A stretch of 64,000 bases of DNA from Paenibacillus endoradicis (GCF_024721975.1 NZ_JANQBB010000002.1:310001-374000), one strand, 5' to 3'. Shown: positions 46,387-55,623, numbered from the stretch's first letter. Numbers and translations are program-made. Notes: generated from the letters alone by a model not told the origin.

Positions 46387-46414
46387 ATTGATGTACTCTT
46401 ACACATAAACAATA

Positions 46415-46456
46415 AAATCAAGCCTACTTCGACTGTTGTCAAAGTAGGCCTGATTT
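46415..46456 (+). terminator. Terminator after AraC gene
   Basis: AAATCA.GCCTACTT.GAC (46415-46433) pairs with GTC.AAGTAGGC.TGATTT (46438-46456), followed by T-rich DNA. It ends the AraC transcript on plus. Confidence 0.75.
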
Positions 46457-46518
46457 CTTCATACAGTGCACTATACATCAATTAACTGCAGTCTCAATAC
46501 AACTCCAAAAAATAGTGA

Positions 46519-46552
46519 AGGCCACTTGGGATCAAAATTTATATTGTGGCCT
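46519..46552 (-). terminator. Terminator of the nucleoside salvage operon
   Basis: AGGCCAC at 46519-46525 pairs with GTGGCCT at 46546-46552. On the minus strand it is followed by CACTATTTTTTGG. It lies 28 bp after the NCS2 permease stop. Confidence 0.65.
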
Positions 46553-46579
46553 GCCTATTTCCATCAACTTTGAACTTAA

Positions 46580-47866
46580 TTATATTGAACCCAATATAAA
46601 ATATAGGATAAAGAAAAAAGCAATGAAGTACATCGTCAGAGAAACTTCTTTCCTTCTACCTACAACAATTTTCAGAATAGGATATGCAATGAACCCAAAA
46701 GCAATTCCATTAGCGATACTAAAGCTTAACGGCATAATCGCCAGCATCAAATAGGCTGGAAAAGCTTCAGTAAAGTCACTGAAAGGAATTTCCTTAATAC
46801 TTATGACCATTAGGCAACCTACAATAATCAGTATTGGGGCAACCGCACTATTTGGTATAATTTTGAAAAGGGGAATGAGAAACAATGCCGGAACAAATAA
46901 AATTCCTGTTGTAAACGAGGTAAGCCCCGTTTTCCCTCCTGAAGCTATACCTGTCGCTGATTCAGCAGCTGTTGTCATTGGACTGCAACCCAAAAGTCCA
47001 GCACTAATTACAGAGATAGAGTTTGCCTGAAATGACTTCCTAAATTTCGATTTATTAGGAAGCATCCCAAGCTGCGCACCCATATTCTGAAATATAATAA
47101 CCATCGATAATGAAAAAACAGCGGTCCAGAAATTAAGAGTACCTATTCCACTAAAATCGAGTGCAAAAAACAACTCCCCGTATCCCTTAAAGGAAATACT
47201 AAAATCATTTAACGCTGAAAAATCAACTATTCCCAAGAGCGCACCAATTCCAGTTCCTGCAATAATGGCGATTAGAAAGCTTCCCTTTACTTGTCGCATG
47301 AATAAGAGTAATGCAATAAGAAGAGTTAATATTGTCGTTAGTGCATAGGGGTCACTTAGCTTAGCTAACGTAACAAACGTACCTTCACTGGCAACAATAA
47401 GCCCGCCATTTTTCAACCCCAAAAAAGCAATAAAGAGACCAATTCCAGCTGTAATGGCATGAATCATAGACTTCGGGATTGAACGTGATAAATAATCTGC
47501 ACCTTTTGTTATCGATGTCACCATAAATACCATCCCTGCAATAAAAACGGCTGCAAGTGCTTGCTGCCAAGTTAGCCCCAACGAGAATACTAACGTAAAA
47601 ACAAAAAATGCGTTATCTCCCATACCTGGCACAAGAATTAAAGGTGAGTTTGCCCAAAGTGCCATTAACATACAACCGATAAATGAACAGATTACTGTAA
47701 CGATCGTTGCGGCTTCGAAAGGCATGCCGGCTAAGCTTAAAATAGCCCCATTGACAGCAATAATATAGGCTACGGTCATAAATGAGGTCACACCCGCAAC
47801 AACCTCTGTACGTATCGTTGTTTTTTCTTCTTTAATATGAAATAACTTAAATAAACCATTAAACAT
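46580..47866 (-). CDS. NCS2 family purine permease (AzgA/PbuG-like)
   Basis: A 428-residue membrane transporter with about 12-14 helices. ANSPLILVPGMGDNAFFVFT is the hallmark of the adenine/hypoxanthine/guanine branch (AzgA, PbuG), and GCSPMTTAAESATGIASGGK is the second substrate-site segment. It brings in a purine base by proton symport. It lies 14 bp after the nucleoside permease gene, the last member of a purine-salvage operon with deoB. Which base is carried cannot be told. Confidence 0.92.
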   Translation of the reverse strand: MFNGLFKLFHIKEEKTTIRTEVVAGVTSFMTVAYIIAVNGAILSLAGMPFEAATIVTVICSFIGCMLMALWANSPLILVPGMGDNAFFVFTLVFSLGLTWQQALAAVFIAGMVFMVTSITKGADYLSRSIPKSMIHAITAGIGLFIAFLGLKNGGLIVASEGTFVTLAKLSDPYALTTILTLLIALLLFMRQVKGSFLIAIIAGTGIGALLGIVDFSALNDFSISFKGYGELFFALDFSGIGTLNFWTAVFSLSMVIIFQNMGAQLGMLPNKSKFRKSFQANSISVISAGLLGCSPMTTAAESATGIASGGKTGLTSFTTGILFVPALFLIPLFKIIPNSAVAPILIIVGCLMVISIKEIPFSDFTEAFPAYLMLAIMPLSFSIANGIAFGFIAYPILKIVVGRRKEVSLTMYFIAFFFILYFILGSI

Positions 47867-47880
47867 ATAGCTTCAACCTC

Positions 47881-48834
47881 TTATCGTTTCCCTACCTCGT
47901 ACGGTTCTCCTAATGCTTTAGGTGATCGGGCTTTTCCTACTGCCCCAATTAATACCAATAGTGTTAAAAGATACGGTAGCATATAGAAGAATTCATTGGG
48001 TATCTTTGCTGCAAATTCAAAGATCTGCAATTGATCCTTTACTGCTTGTGCCAGACCAAAGAACATAGCTGCAAGCATCGCACCTACTGGATTCCATTTT
48101 CCGAATATAACGGCTGCAAGAGCAATATATCCTTGTCCAGAAATTGTATTGAAAGCAAAGTTACTATTAGAAGTAAGCACGATAGTTGCTCCTCCGAGCG
48201 CAGCAATCGAACCACTAAGAATGACGGCGATATAGCGTGTGCGATTTACTTTGATTCCAACCGTATCAGCAGCACTTGGATGTTCTCCTACTGCACGCAG
48301 TCTAAGTCCAGTCGACGTCCTAAATAAAACAAAGTAAAGCAAAATAACTAGCGCAATAGCAATATAAGTGGTTGGATACGCATTAAAGAATACTTTACCT
48401 ATCAATGGAATATCACTTAAATATGGAATTCTTATTTTATGGAAAACATTAACTAATATAGGTGTTTCGGCTGACCCATTAAAAATCATTTTCACTAGAA
48501 AAAATGTTGAGCTTGCTGCAAGAATATTGATGACAACACCACTTACTACCTGATTCGCTTTAAATTTAATAGAAGCAAGAGCATGAATACTCGAAAAGAA
48601 TATCGTAAACACGAACGCTCCAATTAATCCAAGCCACGGTGAAAAAGCACCTAAACCTGCAGACTCCGCATAATAAGCAGTGATCGCAGAAAAGAATGCC
48701 CCCGAAATCATAAACCCTTCAAGTCCAATATTAATAACTCCAGAACGTTCAGATATAAGCCCACCAAGTGCAGCAAAGATAAGCGCTGTAGAAAATACGA
48801 GCGTCCCATTAAGTAAATTTCCAATAAGATCCAT
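47881..48834 (-). CDS. nupQ: Nucleoside ABC transporter permease 2 (NupQ/YufQ-like)
   Basis: A 317-residue permease of the branched-chain/BPD2 type, with GLISERSGVINIGLEGFMISGA near its start, the signature of the Bmp-linked nucleoside permeases. LRAVGEHPSAADTVGIKVNR is the ATPase-contact loop. AAGGTG precedes the ATG; 2 bp after the partner permease. With NupP, NupO and the BmpA lipoprotein it imports nucleosides. Confidence 0.92.
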   Translation of the reverse strand: MDLIGNLLNGTLVFSTALIFAALGGLISERSGVINIGLEGFMISGAFFSAITAYYAESAGLGAFSPWLGLIGAFVFTIFFSSIHALASIKFKANQVVSGVVINILAASSTFFLVKMIFNGSAETPILVNVFHKIRIPYLSDIPLIGKVFFNAYPTTYIAIALVILLYFVLFRTSTGLRLRAVGEHPSAADTVGIKVNRTRYIAVILSGSIAALGGATIVLTSNSNFAFNTISGQGYIALAAVIFGKWNPVGAMLAAMFFGLAQAVKDQLQIFEFAAKIPNEFFYMLPYLLTLLVLIGAVGKARSPKALGEPYEVGKR

Positions 48835-48836
48835 AT

Positions 48837-49904
48837 TTACACCTTCTTCATCTTTTGTAGGATGGGTTTAACGATTAACTTCACAATACCTGGTGCTGCA
48901 ACAAAAAAGATAATGAATGCGATCACCATACGAATAATTTCACCTGGTACATCAGCACCAAAACTCATCCCTTGTGAACCATAGGTAAGAGCCCCGATCA
49001 GCGTTGCAGAGAAAAACACACCGATTGCAGAATTTCCTCCAAGTAGAGCAACCGCTATTCCGTCAAATCCAATTCCAGAGGTGACAGAGTTAATCGCGAT
49101 ATATTTGAATACGCCTAGCACCTCAAAGGTACCAATTAAACCGCCAAACACTCCTGAGATGAACATCGTACGTATGATAACCTTCGGCACTTTCATTCCC
49201 GCATATTTTGCAGCATTATTATTAAATCCTACCGCACGTAGCTCATAGCCCCACTTGGTCTTCTTCATATAGATGTAGTAAAAAATTACGGCGAGGATCG
49301 CTACTAAAAATCCCCAGTGGATACGTGCACCACCCATTAAATCCGATAGCCATCCAATCTGAATACTTGCAGAGTCATTAATCATCGCGGATCGTTGTGT
49401 GCCCGCTTGTGGCATAAAGATTCGAATAGCGTAATGACTTATATAAAGCGCAATGAAGTTTAACATAATACTTGTAATAACTTCGTTGATCCCTCTAACT
49501 GCTTTAATATAACCAACCAGTGCACCCCAAAGTCCTCCAAGTAATGCTCCAAATATCATAGCTACTAGTCCATGTATGAAGGGCGGAAGATTTAATTGAG
49601 TACCTACGATCAGCGCACCCAATGATCCCATAATAATTTGACCGTCTACCCCGATATTAAATAACCCTGATCGGAAGGCGATTGCTACGGCTAAACCACT
49701 CATAATGAGAGGTACGATTGTAAGGATTGCTTCTCCTATGTCATAGCTACTCCCGAAAATTTTCGAAATTAATGATTGGTAGGCTAATAACGCATTATAG
49801 CCACCGATCCACATAATGAGAGCTCCCAATAAAAGTCCCAAAATAACAGCCACAAAGGGGATAATCGCAGATTCACGTTTGAAAATCATCATCATTCTAT
49901 TCAT
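48837..49904 (-). CDS. nupP: Nucleoside ABC transporter permease 1 (NupP/YufP-like)
   Basis: A 355-residue permease; AIAFRSGLFNIGVDGQIIMG and ELRAVGFNNNAAKYAGMKVP are the family signature and ATPase-contact loop. The ATG at 49904 overlaps the nupO stop region by 8 bp and has AAGGAG about nine bases upstream; an earlier ATG at 49922 would place the site inside the frame. Forms the nucleoside channel with NupQ. Confidence 0.92.
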   Translation of the reverse strand: MNRMMMIFKRESAIIPFVAVILGLLLGALIMWIGGYNALLAYQSLISKIFGSSYDIGEAILTIVPLIMSGLAVAIAFRSGLFNIGVDGQIIMGSLGALIVGTQLNLPPFIHGLVAMIFGALLGGLWGALVGYIKAVRGINEVITSIMLNFIALYISHYAIRIFMPQAGTQRSAMINDSASIQIGWLSDLMGGARIHWGFLVAILAVIFYYIYMKKTKWGYELRAVGFNNNAAKYAGMKVPKVIIRTMFISGVFGGLIGTFEVLGVFKYIAINSVTSGIGFDGIAVALLGGNSAIGVFFSATLIGALTYGSQGMSFGADVPGEIIRMVIAFIIFFVAAPGIVKLIVKPILQKMKKV

Positions 49905-51432
49905 TCGTGTCAGCTCCTTCATGTTTGCCTGCCATCATTAATCCTAGTTCCCGATCATTCGTGGTCTCAGGTGTAGTCTCGCCTACAATCCGTCCACCGA
50001 AAAGTACAATAATCCGATCCGCTACATTCAGAATTTCGTCCAGTTCAAATGACACTAAAAGCACTGCTTTTCCTTGATTTCTCTGCGCTATTAATTGTTG
50101 ATGTACGAATTCGATTGCTCCTACGTCTAGTCCACGTGTAGGTTGGGCCGCGATCATAACTTGAGGATTCTTATCAATTTCTCGTGCGATAATAATTTTT
50201 TGTTGATTCCCTCCAGACATGGAGCGAACTGTTGTATCGATTCCTGATGTGCGTATATCAAACTCTTCCACCAGACGTGTCGCCTTATCATCCATTGCCT
50301 TCATATTAATAAATCCATGTTTATTAATATCAGACTGATAATACGTATTTAATATTGTATTTTCACTAACCGTAAAGTCCAACACTAGTCCATGTTTGTG
50401 ACGATCCTGCGGTATATGTGAAACTCCTGATTCAGATATGAAACGTGGCGACTGATTCGCTATGCTATTTCCTTTTAACAAAATCTCTCCTGAACGAATG
50501 TTATGCAAGCCCGTTATAGCTTCTATTAGCTCCGATTGACCATTACCATCTACACCCGCAATACCGACAATTTCTCCTGCACGTACTGAGAAAGAGAGCT
50601 TATCCACGGCATTATTTCCATTGGCTCCTGCAACTATCAAATCTTTCACTTCTAATAAAACATCTTTAGGGTTAGAAGCTTGCTTTTCAGTCTTGAAGTT
50701 AACTGCTTTCCCCACCATCTTTTCAGCAAGTTCCTGAGGATTAGTCTTCGCAATTTCAACACTTTCAATTACTTTACCCCGACGAATAATGGTACAAGTG
50801 TCAGCTATCTCCATAATTTCCTTAAGTTTATGCGTAATAAGAATGATCGACTTACCTTCCGCTACAAGACGCTTCATGATCTCCAATAATTCACTAATCT
50901 CTTGCGGAGTTAGAACTGCTGTCGGTTCATCGAAAATAAGAATGTCTGCACCGCGATAGAGTGTCTTGATAATTTCTACTCGTTGTTGCATCCCAACACT
51001 TATCGATTCTATTGTAGCCATTGGATCTACATCCAACTTATATTGTTCGGATAATTCCTTTACCTTTTTGCTTCCCCCTTTAATATCAACCTTCAATCCT
51101 TTTTTAGGTTCCATCCCAAGAATGATGTTTTCCGTCACCGTAAAGGGCTCAACTAACTTAAAATGTTGGTGGACCATCCCAATACCTAGCTCTATGGCTT
51201 TGTTTGGACTATCTATCAATTCGTGCTTACCATTCACATGAATTTCACCTTCATCAGGTTGATACAAGCCGAAAACGATACTCATCAAAGTTGATTTGCC
51301 TGCACCGTTTTCTCCAAGCAATGCATGAATTTCTCCGCGTTTTAATTGAAAACTAATAGAATCGTTGGCTACTACTCCGGGAAATTTCTTCGTTATTCCT
51401 TTCAGCTCCAATGCGATATCTTGCTTAATCAC
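49897..51432 (-). CDS. nupO: Nucleoside ABC transporter ATPase, double cassette (NupO/YufO-like)
   Basis: A 511-residue protein with two ABC domains. Domain 1: Walker A LLGENGAGKST, signature SVGMQQRVEI, Walker B ILIFDEPTAVL. Domain 2: GVDGNGQSE (degenerate Walker A), SGGNQQKIII, and VMIAAQPTRGLDVGA. The longest frame begins at 51471, but GTG at 51432 has GGGAGG seven bases upstream and the longer start falls in a hairpin, so 51432 is chosen. It powers the nucleoside importer and is the only ABC ATPase in the window. Confidence 0.92.
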   Translation of the reverse strand: MIKQDIALELKGITKKFPGVVANDSISFQLKRGEIHALLGENGAGKSTLMSIVFGLYQPDEGEIHVNGKHELIDSPNKAIELGIGMVHQHFKLVEPFTVTENIILGMEPKKGLKVDIKGGSKKVKELSEQYKLDVDPMATIESISVGMQQRVEIIKTLYRGADILIFDEPTAVLTPQEISELLEIMKRLVAEGKSIILITHKLKEIMEIADTCTIIRRGKVIESVEIAKTNPQELAEKMVGKAVNFKTEKQASNPKDVLLEVKDLIVAGANGNNAVDKLSFSVRAGEIVGIAGVDGNGQSELIEAITGLHNIRSGEILLKGNSIANQSPRFISESGVSHIPQDRHKHGLVLDFTVSENTILNTYYQSDINKHGFINMKAMDDKATRLVEEFDIRTSGIDTTVRSMSGGNQQKIIIAREIDKNPQVMIAAQPTRGLDVGAIEFVHQQLIAQRNQGKAVLLVSFELDEILNVADRIIVLFGGRIVGETTPETTNDRELGLMMAGKHEGADTNE

Positions 51433-51455
51433 GCGTACGCCTCCCACAATTCCAC

Positions 51456-51486
51456 CCCCCATCACAACCATTCGATATGATGGGGG
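51456..51486 (-). terminator. Intercistronic hairpin after bmpA-type gene
   Basis: CCCCCATCA at 51456-51464 pairs with TGATGGGGG at 51478-51486. It lies between the lipoprotein stop (51503) and the nupO start, the same placement as in the sugar operons. Confidence 0.65.
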
Positions 51487-51502
51487 ATGAAATTATCATT
51501 AT

Positions 51503-52552
51503 TTATTTTTCTGGTACGACGATATCCCCATTAATAATTTTCGTACGATATTCTTCTACTTTGGCAAGCACCTCAGGTGCTACATTCTTATTAGATGTTG
51601 GTGCAATATCTACGCCGTTTTCTTTAAGGCCCATCGAAGTGACTTGTCCAGCCGGGAACTTATCTTCAGCTAAGCTCTTTGAAATTTGATAAACTGCTTC
51701 ATCTACTTTTTTGATCATAGACGTAAGCGTTACATCATCACCAAAGGTTAAAGATTGGTCTTTATCGACACCAATAACCCATACTTTTCCACCCTTGCTA
51801 TTACGTTCTTTAGCTTCATTGAATACGCCATTACCGGTTAATCCTGCTGCATGGAATATAATATCTACACCGTCGTTATACATGGTAGATGCTGCTGATT
51901 TCCCCATATCTACACGGTTAAATAGCCCTGTATAGTTCACGATTAGTTTTGCATCTGGATTTACAGCCTTAATGCCTTCACGGAAACCAACTTCAAATCG
52001 TTTTATTACCGGAATATCCATTCCGCCTACAAAGCCGATTTTGTTCGTTTTAGTTGTCAAACCAGCGATTACGCCAACGAGATATGCCCCTTCTTGCTCC
52101 TTAAAGGATACAGACGCGACGTTAGGTAACACGAGATCAGAGTCAACAATACCAAATTTGGAATCAGGATTTTCCTTGGATAGTTGTGTTATCGCATCTG
52201 CTAAAGTAAACGCAGTAGCCCAAGTTAAATCATAATTTGCTTTTACAAATTGGTTAAGACTTGGCATTACATCTGCATCTGTTTTTGGTTCTTGATATTT
52301 CACCTCAAAGCCATAGTCTTTTTTTAATTTCTGTAATGCTTCCCATGCACTTTGGTTAAATGATTTGTCATTTACACTACCTAGGTCTGTTACCATTCCT
52401 ACTTTAAGCTTCTTTAGATTTTCACCTGTAGAAGCACCGTTATTCGTCCCTTCAGTCCCAGCATTATTTTTGTTTCCTGTTTGACCACATGCTGTAAGAA
52501 CTAGTGTAAAGATTAGTAATAAAGGTAATGCTGTTTTCATCCATTTTTTCAT
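51503..52552 (-). CDS. nupN: Nucleoside-binding lipoprotein, Bmp/PnrA family (NupN-like)
   Basis: A 349-residue lipoprotein. MKKWMKTALPLLLIFTLVLT ends in lipobox LTAC. KVGMVTDLGSVNDKSFNQS and FAAGLTGNG-like HAAGLTGNGVFNEA are Bmp-family ligand-site segments; this family (PnrA/BmpA, B. subtilis NupN) binds purine nucleosides. GGGGGA lies close before the ATG. It is 50 bp after deoB and heads the transporter genes. Guanosine or inosine are likely ligands by family. Confidence 0.92.
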   Translation of the reverse strand: MKKWMKTALPLLLIFTLVLTACGQTGNKNNAGTEGTNNGASTGENLKKLKVGMVTDLGSVNDKSFNQSAWEALQKLKKDYGFEVKYQEPKTDADVMPSLNQFVKANYDLTWATAFTLADAITQLSKENPDSKFGIVDSDLVLPNVASVSFKEQEGAYLVGVIAGLTTKTNKIGFVGGMDIPVIKRFEVGFREGIKAVNPDAKLIVNYTGLFNRVDMGKSAASTMYNDGVDIIFHAAGLTGNGVFNEAKERNSKGGKVWVIGVDKDQSLTFGDDVTLTSMIKKVDEAVYQISKSLAEDKFPAGQVTSMGLKENGVDIAPTSNKNVAPEVLAKVEEYRTKIINGDIVVPEK

Positions 52553-52602
52553 TGTAGATCCCCCTAGTGTTGTTATGGTTTTTTGTTATTCTTGAAATAC
52601 CT

Positions 52603-53784
52603 TTATACATGTATCATTTCTAAAAAGCTTGCCCCAATTTTGGGCTCAGTAACCTTAAAATTATGAGCAAGAGTTGCTGCAACATCCGCGAATGTTTCTC
52701 TTGTACCGATCGAGCAAGAGTTATTAGTGAGTAAAGGATTATAGATCAATATCGGTACATACTCACGAGTATGATCTGTTCCCTGCCAGGTAGGATCATT
52801 CCCGTGGTCTGCCGTAATAATCAATAAATCTTTATTACCTGTTTGTTGCATGAGCTCCGGGAGATATTGATCAAACTCCTCTAGACAAGATGCATACCCT
52901 TCAGGATCGCGACGATGTCCATAAAGTGAATCGAAGTCTACCAAGTTGGTAAACAGAACCCCATTAAAGGGTCGTTTAAGCAAATCAATCGTTGTTTTAA
53001 TGCCGTCCAAATTGCTCTTTGTGGGATGAGATTCATTAATTCCTTGACCTGTGAAAATATCATTGATTTTTCCAACGGAGATAACATCGTAACCATTATT
53101 TTTAATGTGATCGAGCACGGTCTCCCCTATAGGTTCAAGTGCATAGTCATGTCGGTTAGGTGTTCGTATATAAGTGCCTGGGTTACCGATGTAAGGTCTT
53201 GCAATAATACGACCCACCACATAAGGATCTTTTAATGTTATTTCCCGAGCGATTTCACAAGCTCGATATAATTCATCTAACGGAATAACATCCTCATGAG
53301 CTGCAATTTGCATGACACTATCTGCAGAAGTATAAACAATCCATGCACCTGTTCGAAGCTGTTCTTCTCCAAACTCATCAAGAATCTCAGTTCCCGATGA
53401 TGGCTTGTTGCCAATTACCTTGCGTCCCGTCAGATTTTCGAACTTCTTAATTAACTCCTCTGGAAAACCATTCGGATAGACTTGAAAAGGTACTTCTACT
53501 TTTAGCCCCATTAACTCCCAATGTCCCGTCATTGTATCTTTTCCTACCGATATCTCTGCCATCTTGCCATAAAAAGCTAAAGGGCTCTCGACGGGAGGTA
53601 TTGTAGGAAGTGGTGCAATATTTCCTAGGCCAAAGGCGGCCAAATTCGGTAATTTCATAGTAGGTACTGCCTCACTTATATGACCTAACGTATGACTACC
53701 TACATCGCCAAAATATTGGGCGTCTGGTAAAGAACCAATACCGACGCTATCTAACACAAGTACACAAATACGCTCGAATTTCAT
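52603..53784 (-). CDS. deoB: Phosphopentomutase
   Basis: Interconverts (deoxy)ribose-1-phosphate and -5-phosphate, linking nucleoside breakdown to pentose metabolism. The 393-residue alkaline-phosphatase-fold enzyme shows VLVLDSVGIGSLPDA with metal Asp, KDTMTGHWE with the phospho-acceptor Thr, and ITADHGND. The ATG at 53784 has GAGGAAATGAG upstream and the length matches Bacillus DeoB; the longer frame to 53817 is unneeded. Divergent from the Crp/Fnr regulator and deoD, which supplies ribose-1-phosphate. Confidence 0.96.
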   Translation of the reverse strand: MKFERICVLVLDSVGIGSLPDAQYFGDVGSHTLGHISEAVPTMKLPNLAAFGLGNIAPLPTIPPVESPLAFYGKMAEISVGKDTMTGHWELMGLKVEVPFQVYPNGFPEELIKKFENLTGRKVIGNKPSSGTEILDEFGEEQLRTGAWIVYTSADSVMQIAAHEDVIPLDELYRACEIAREITLKDPYVVGRIIARPYIGNPGTYIRTPNRHDYALEPIGETVLDHIKNNGYDVISVGKINDIFTGQGINESHPTKSNLDGIKTTIDLLKRPFNGVLFTNLVDFDSLYGHRRDPEGYASCLEEFDQYLPELMQQTGNKDLLIITADHGNDPTWQGTDHTREYVPILIYNPLLTNNSCSIGTRETFADVAATLAHNFKVTEPKIGASFLEMIHV

Positions 53785-53817
53785 CTCATTTCCTCGATTC
53801 TTCAGAGTAAGCTCCAA

Positions 53818-53854
53818 TGTTGCAAAGCAATTGTTCCCGTGATATCATGCAACA
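53818..53854. promoter_or_regulatory. Inverted repeat TGTTGCA-N23-TGCAACA
   Basis: Seven-bp arms at 53818-53824 and 53848-53854 in the 95-bp divergent gap between deoB and the Crp/Fnr gene. Possible operator; the arms are 23 bp apart, so it may be chance. Confidence 0.3.
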
Positions 53855-53879
53855 ATAATCCTTGAAAGGATGTATGGTA

Positions 53880-54593
53880 ATGATTACAGACATAGCTGAT
53901 ATCAAAATTTTCTCAGATATTCCTAATGATGAATTTCAATATATAACCCCGTTACTCAAGGAGCGTCATTTCAAAAAAAATCACATCCTTATGTTTGAGA
54001 ATGACGAAAGTGATGAGGTGTATCTCATTCGTTCAGGTATGGTTAAGATTTATCGTATATACGAAGGCAAAGAGATTGTCCTAAGCATCACAATGGCAGG
54101 CGACATCATTGGAGAAGTTGAAGCGTTGTCTAACGACAATCATCGAATCTCATCCATTGAAGCGCTAGAAAACGTGTCAGCATGGCTTATACAAAAACAA
54201 GATTTCTTATACATTGTTGATAAATATCCATCTGTAATGCGAAACGCTTACAAAATTCTCGTAGATCGAACTAGAATGCTCAATCGTATGATTCGCTATT
54301 TAACCTTTTATGACGTTCGTGGAAAAGTTGCTAATATTGTGATGGATCTCTATTATAATTTTGGAGTCCCGTTTGATAACGTTTACAAAATTGATCTTAA
54401 AATTAGTCAAACCTTGATCGCCAACATGCTCGGAGTCACTAGAGAATCGATATCCAAGACACTAGGTGAATTTCAAAGCGAAGGGCTGATCGATATTCGC
54501 GACAAATTTTTATACCTCCTCGATATGGGTAAATTAGAATCGATTTGTAATGTGACGGAAGAGTTTCCAACGCTTCGTAAGTGGAATCGTTAG
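53880..54593 (+). CDS. Crp/Fnr family transcriptional regulator
   Basis: A 237-residue regulator. Residues about 10-120 are a cyclic-nucleotide-binding fold (RSGMVKIYRIYEGKEIVLSI, MAGDIIGEVEAL); the C-terminal winged helix reads IANMLGVTRESISKTLGEF, keeping the Arg-Glu pair that reads TGTGA in Crp. There is only one Cys, so no Fnr-type iron-sulfur cluster. ATG at 53880 is nine bases from AAAGGA; the earlier ATG at 53874 is too close. It sits between deoB and deoD, and a TGTGA-N6-TCACA site follows, so it probably controls deoD and perhaps itself. Confidence 0.9.
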   Translation: MITDIADIKIFSDIPNDEFQYITPLLKERHFKKNHILMFENDESDEVYLIRSGMVKIYRIYEGKEIVLSITMAGDIIGEVEALSNDNHRISSIEALENVSAWLIQKQDFLYIVDKYPSVMRNAYKILVDRTRMLNRMIRYLTFYDVRGKVANIVMDLYYNFGVPFDNVYKIDLKISQTLIANMLGVTRESISKTLGEFQSEGLIDIRDKFLYLLDMGKLESICNVTEEFPTLRKWNR

Positions 54594-54659
54594 CTCTTTC
54601 ATGCATCAAATATAACAAATGATAGCGCTTTATTTCCGTTACTAAGCTTACTAATATTG

Positions 54660-54675
54660 TGTGAACTACTTCACA
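54660..54675. promoter_or_regulatory. Crp/Fnr box TGTGA-N6-TCACA upstream of deoD
   Basis: TGTGAACTACTTCACA is a perfect inverted repeat of the Crp/Fnr core, 116 bp before the deoD start and 67 bp after the regulator gene. A further half site TTGTGAA lies at 54701. If TATGAT at 54720-54725 is the -10 box, the site centres near -64, an activator position. Confidence 0.7.
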
Positions 54676-54775
54676 TTTTTGAAGTAATCCTTGATACATC
54701 TTGTGAATATGTATTGTGCTATGATCTTTGGTGAAACTAACTCGAAGTCACATTCGAACTAATGGAGGGAATTAT

Positions 54776-55480
54776 ATGAGTTTTCATATCGAAGCCAAAG
54801 TTGGCGAAATTGCTGAATCAGTTTTACTGCCAGGAGATCCATTACGCGCAAAATATATTGCCGAGACTTTCCTAGAAGATGCTGTTTGTTACAACAATGT
54901 ACGTGGCATGTTAGGCTTTACTGGAACTTATAAAGGAAATCGCGTATCTATTCAAGGTACAGGAATGGGCATGCCTTCAGCCTCCATTTATATTCATGAA
55001 TTGATCAATGATTATGGGGTCAAAAATCTTGTTCGTATTGGAACATGCGGTGCCATCCAGCATGAGGTAAAAATCCGTGATGTCATTATTGCACAAGCAG
55101 CGGCGACTGATTCCGCTATCATCCGGAACCAATTCCCAGGGTTTGATTTCCCGCAAATTGGAACCTTTAATTTAATAAAAACGGCTTATGACATTGGAAC
55201 AGATAAAGGACTTAGCCTTCGTGTAGGTAATGTACTTTCTTCTGATATTTTCTACACAGAGAATTTAGTTGGGGTCAACAAGCTTGGTGAGCATGGTGTA
55301 TTGGCTGTAGAGATGGAGACAGCAGCGCTATATTATTTGGCCTGCAAATTCGGTGTTAACGCTTTGAGTCTTATAACAGTTAGCGATCATATTCTTACTG
55401 GTGAACAAACAACAGCCCAAGAAAGACAAACCACTTTCAACGACATGATCGAAGTAGCATTAGAAACTGTTGCAAAATAG
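54776..55480 (+). CDS. deoD: Purine nucleoside phosphorylase, DeoD type
   Basis: Splits purine (deoxy)nucleosides with phosphate into base and (deoxy)ribose-1-phosphate. The 234-residue hexameric-type enzyme has [44 protein letters not shown] and TVSDHI with the catalytic Asp. The ATG at 54776 follows GGAGGG by six bases; an upstream start at 54728 is rejected. It hands ribose-1-phosphate to DeoB and works on nucleosides from the adjacent importer. Confidence 0.97.
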   Translation: MSFHIEAKVGEIAESVLLPGDPLRAKYIAETFLEDAVCYNNVRGMLGFTGTYKGNRVSIQGTGMGMPSASIYIHELINDYGVKNLVRIGTCGAIQHEVKIRDVIIAQAAATDSAIIRNQFPGFDFPQIGTFNLIKTAYDIGTDKGLSLRVGNVLSSDIFYTENLVGVNKLGEHGVLAVEMETAALYYLACKFGVNALSLITVSDHILTGEQTTAQERQTTFNDMIEVALETVAK

Positions 55481-55507
55481 TACCTAATAACGTTTATAAA
55501 CAAACAA

Positions 55508-55552
55508 AAAGAGGCCGTCCCAAAAGTAGAAAGTTCGTTAAAGGGATGGCTC
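55508..55552. terminator. G-C hairpin after deoD
   Basis: AAAGAGGCCGTCCC (to 55521) pairs imperfectly, with a G-U pair and bulge, with GGGATGGCTC at 55543-55552. The start GAGGCCGTCCCAAAAGT resembles ends of some insertion elements of Bacillota, but no transposase is present. It may be the first of two deoD terminators. Confidence 0.4.
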
Positions 55553-55581
55553 GCACTTAAAAAAAGTGTTGGATAACATGA

Positions 55582-55623
55582 AAAAATGGTGATGCAGGGA
55601 GCTATTCCTGTATCACCATTTTT
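55582..55623 (+). terminator. Terminator downstream of deoD
   Basis: AAAAATGGTGATGCAGG (55582-55598) pairs with CCTGTATCACCATTTTT (55607-55623), with one G-U pair, and is followed by TCTTTTC. A clear factor-independent terminator on plus. Confidence 0.8.

Noticed and set aside
54619..54632. cre-like TGATAGCGCTTTAT before deoD
   Set aside because: It misses three conserved cre positions and lies close to a much better Crp/Fnr box.
55505..55560. Possible insertion-sequence end (GAGGCCGTCCCAAAAGT)
   Set aside because: It resembles terminal repeats of some insertion elements, but there is no transposase, partner end or target duplication; a terminator explains it equally well.
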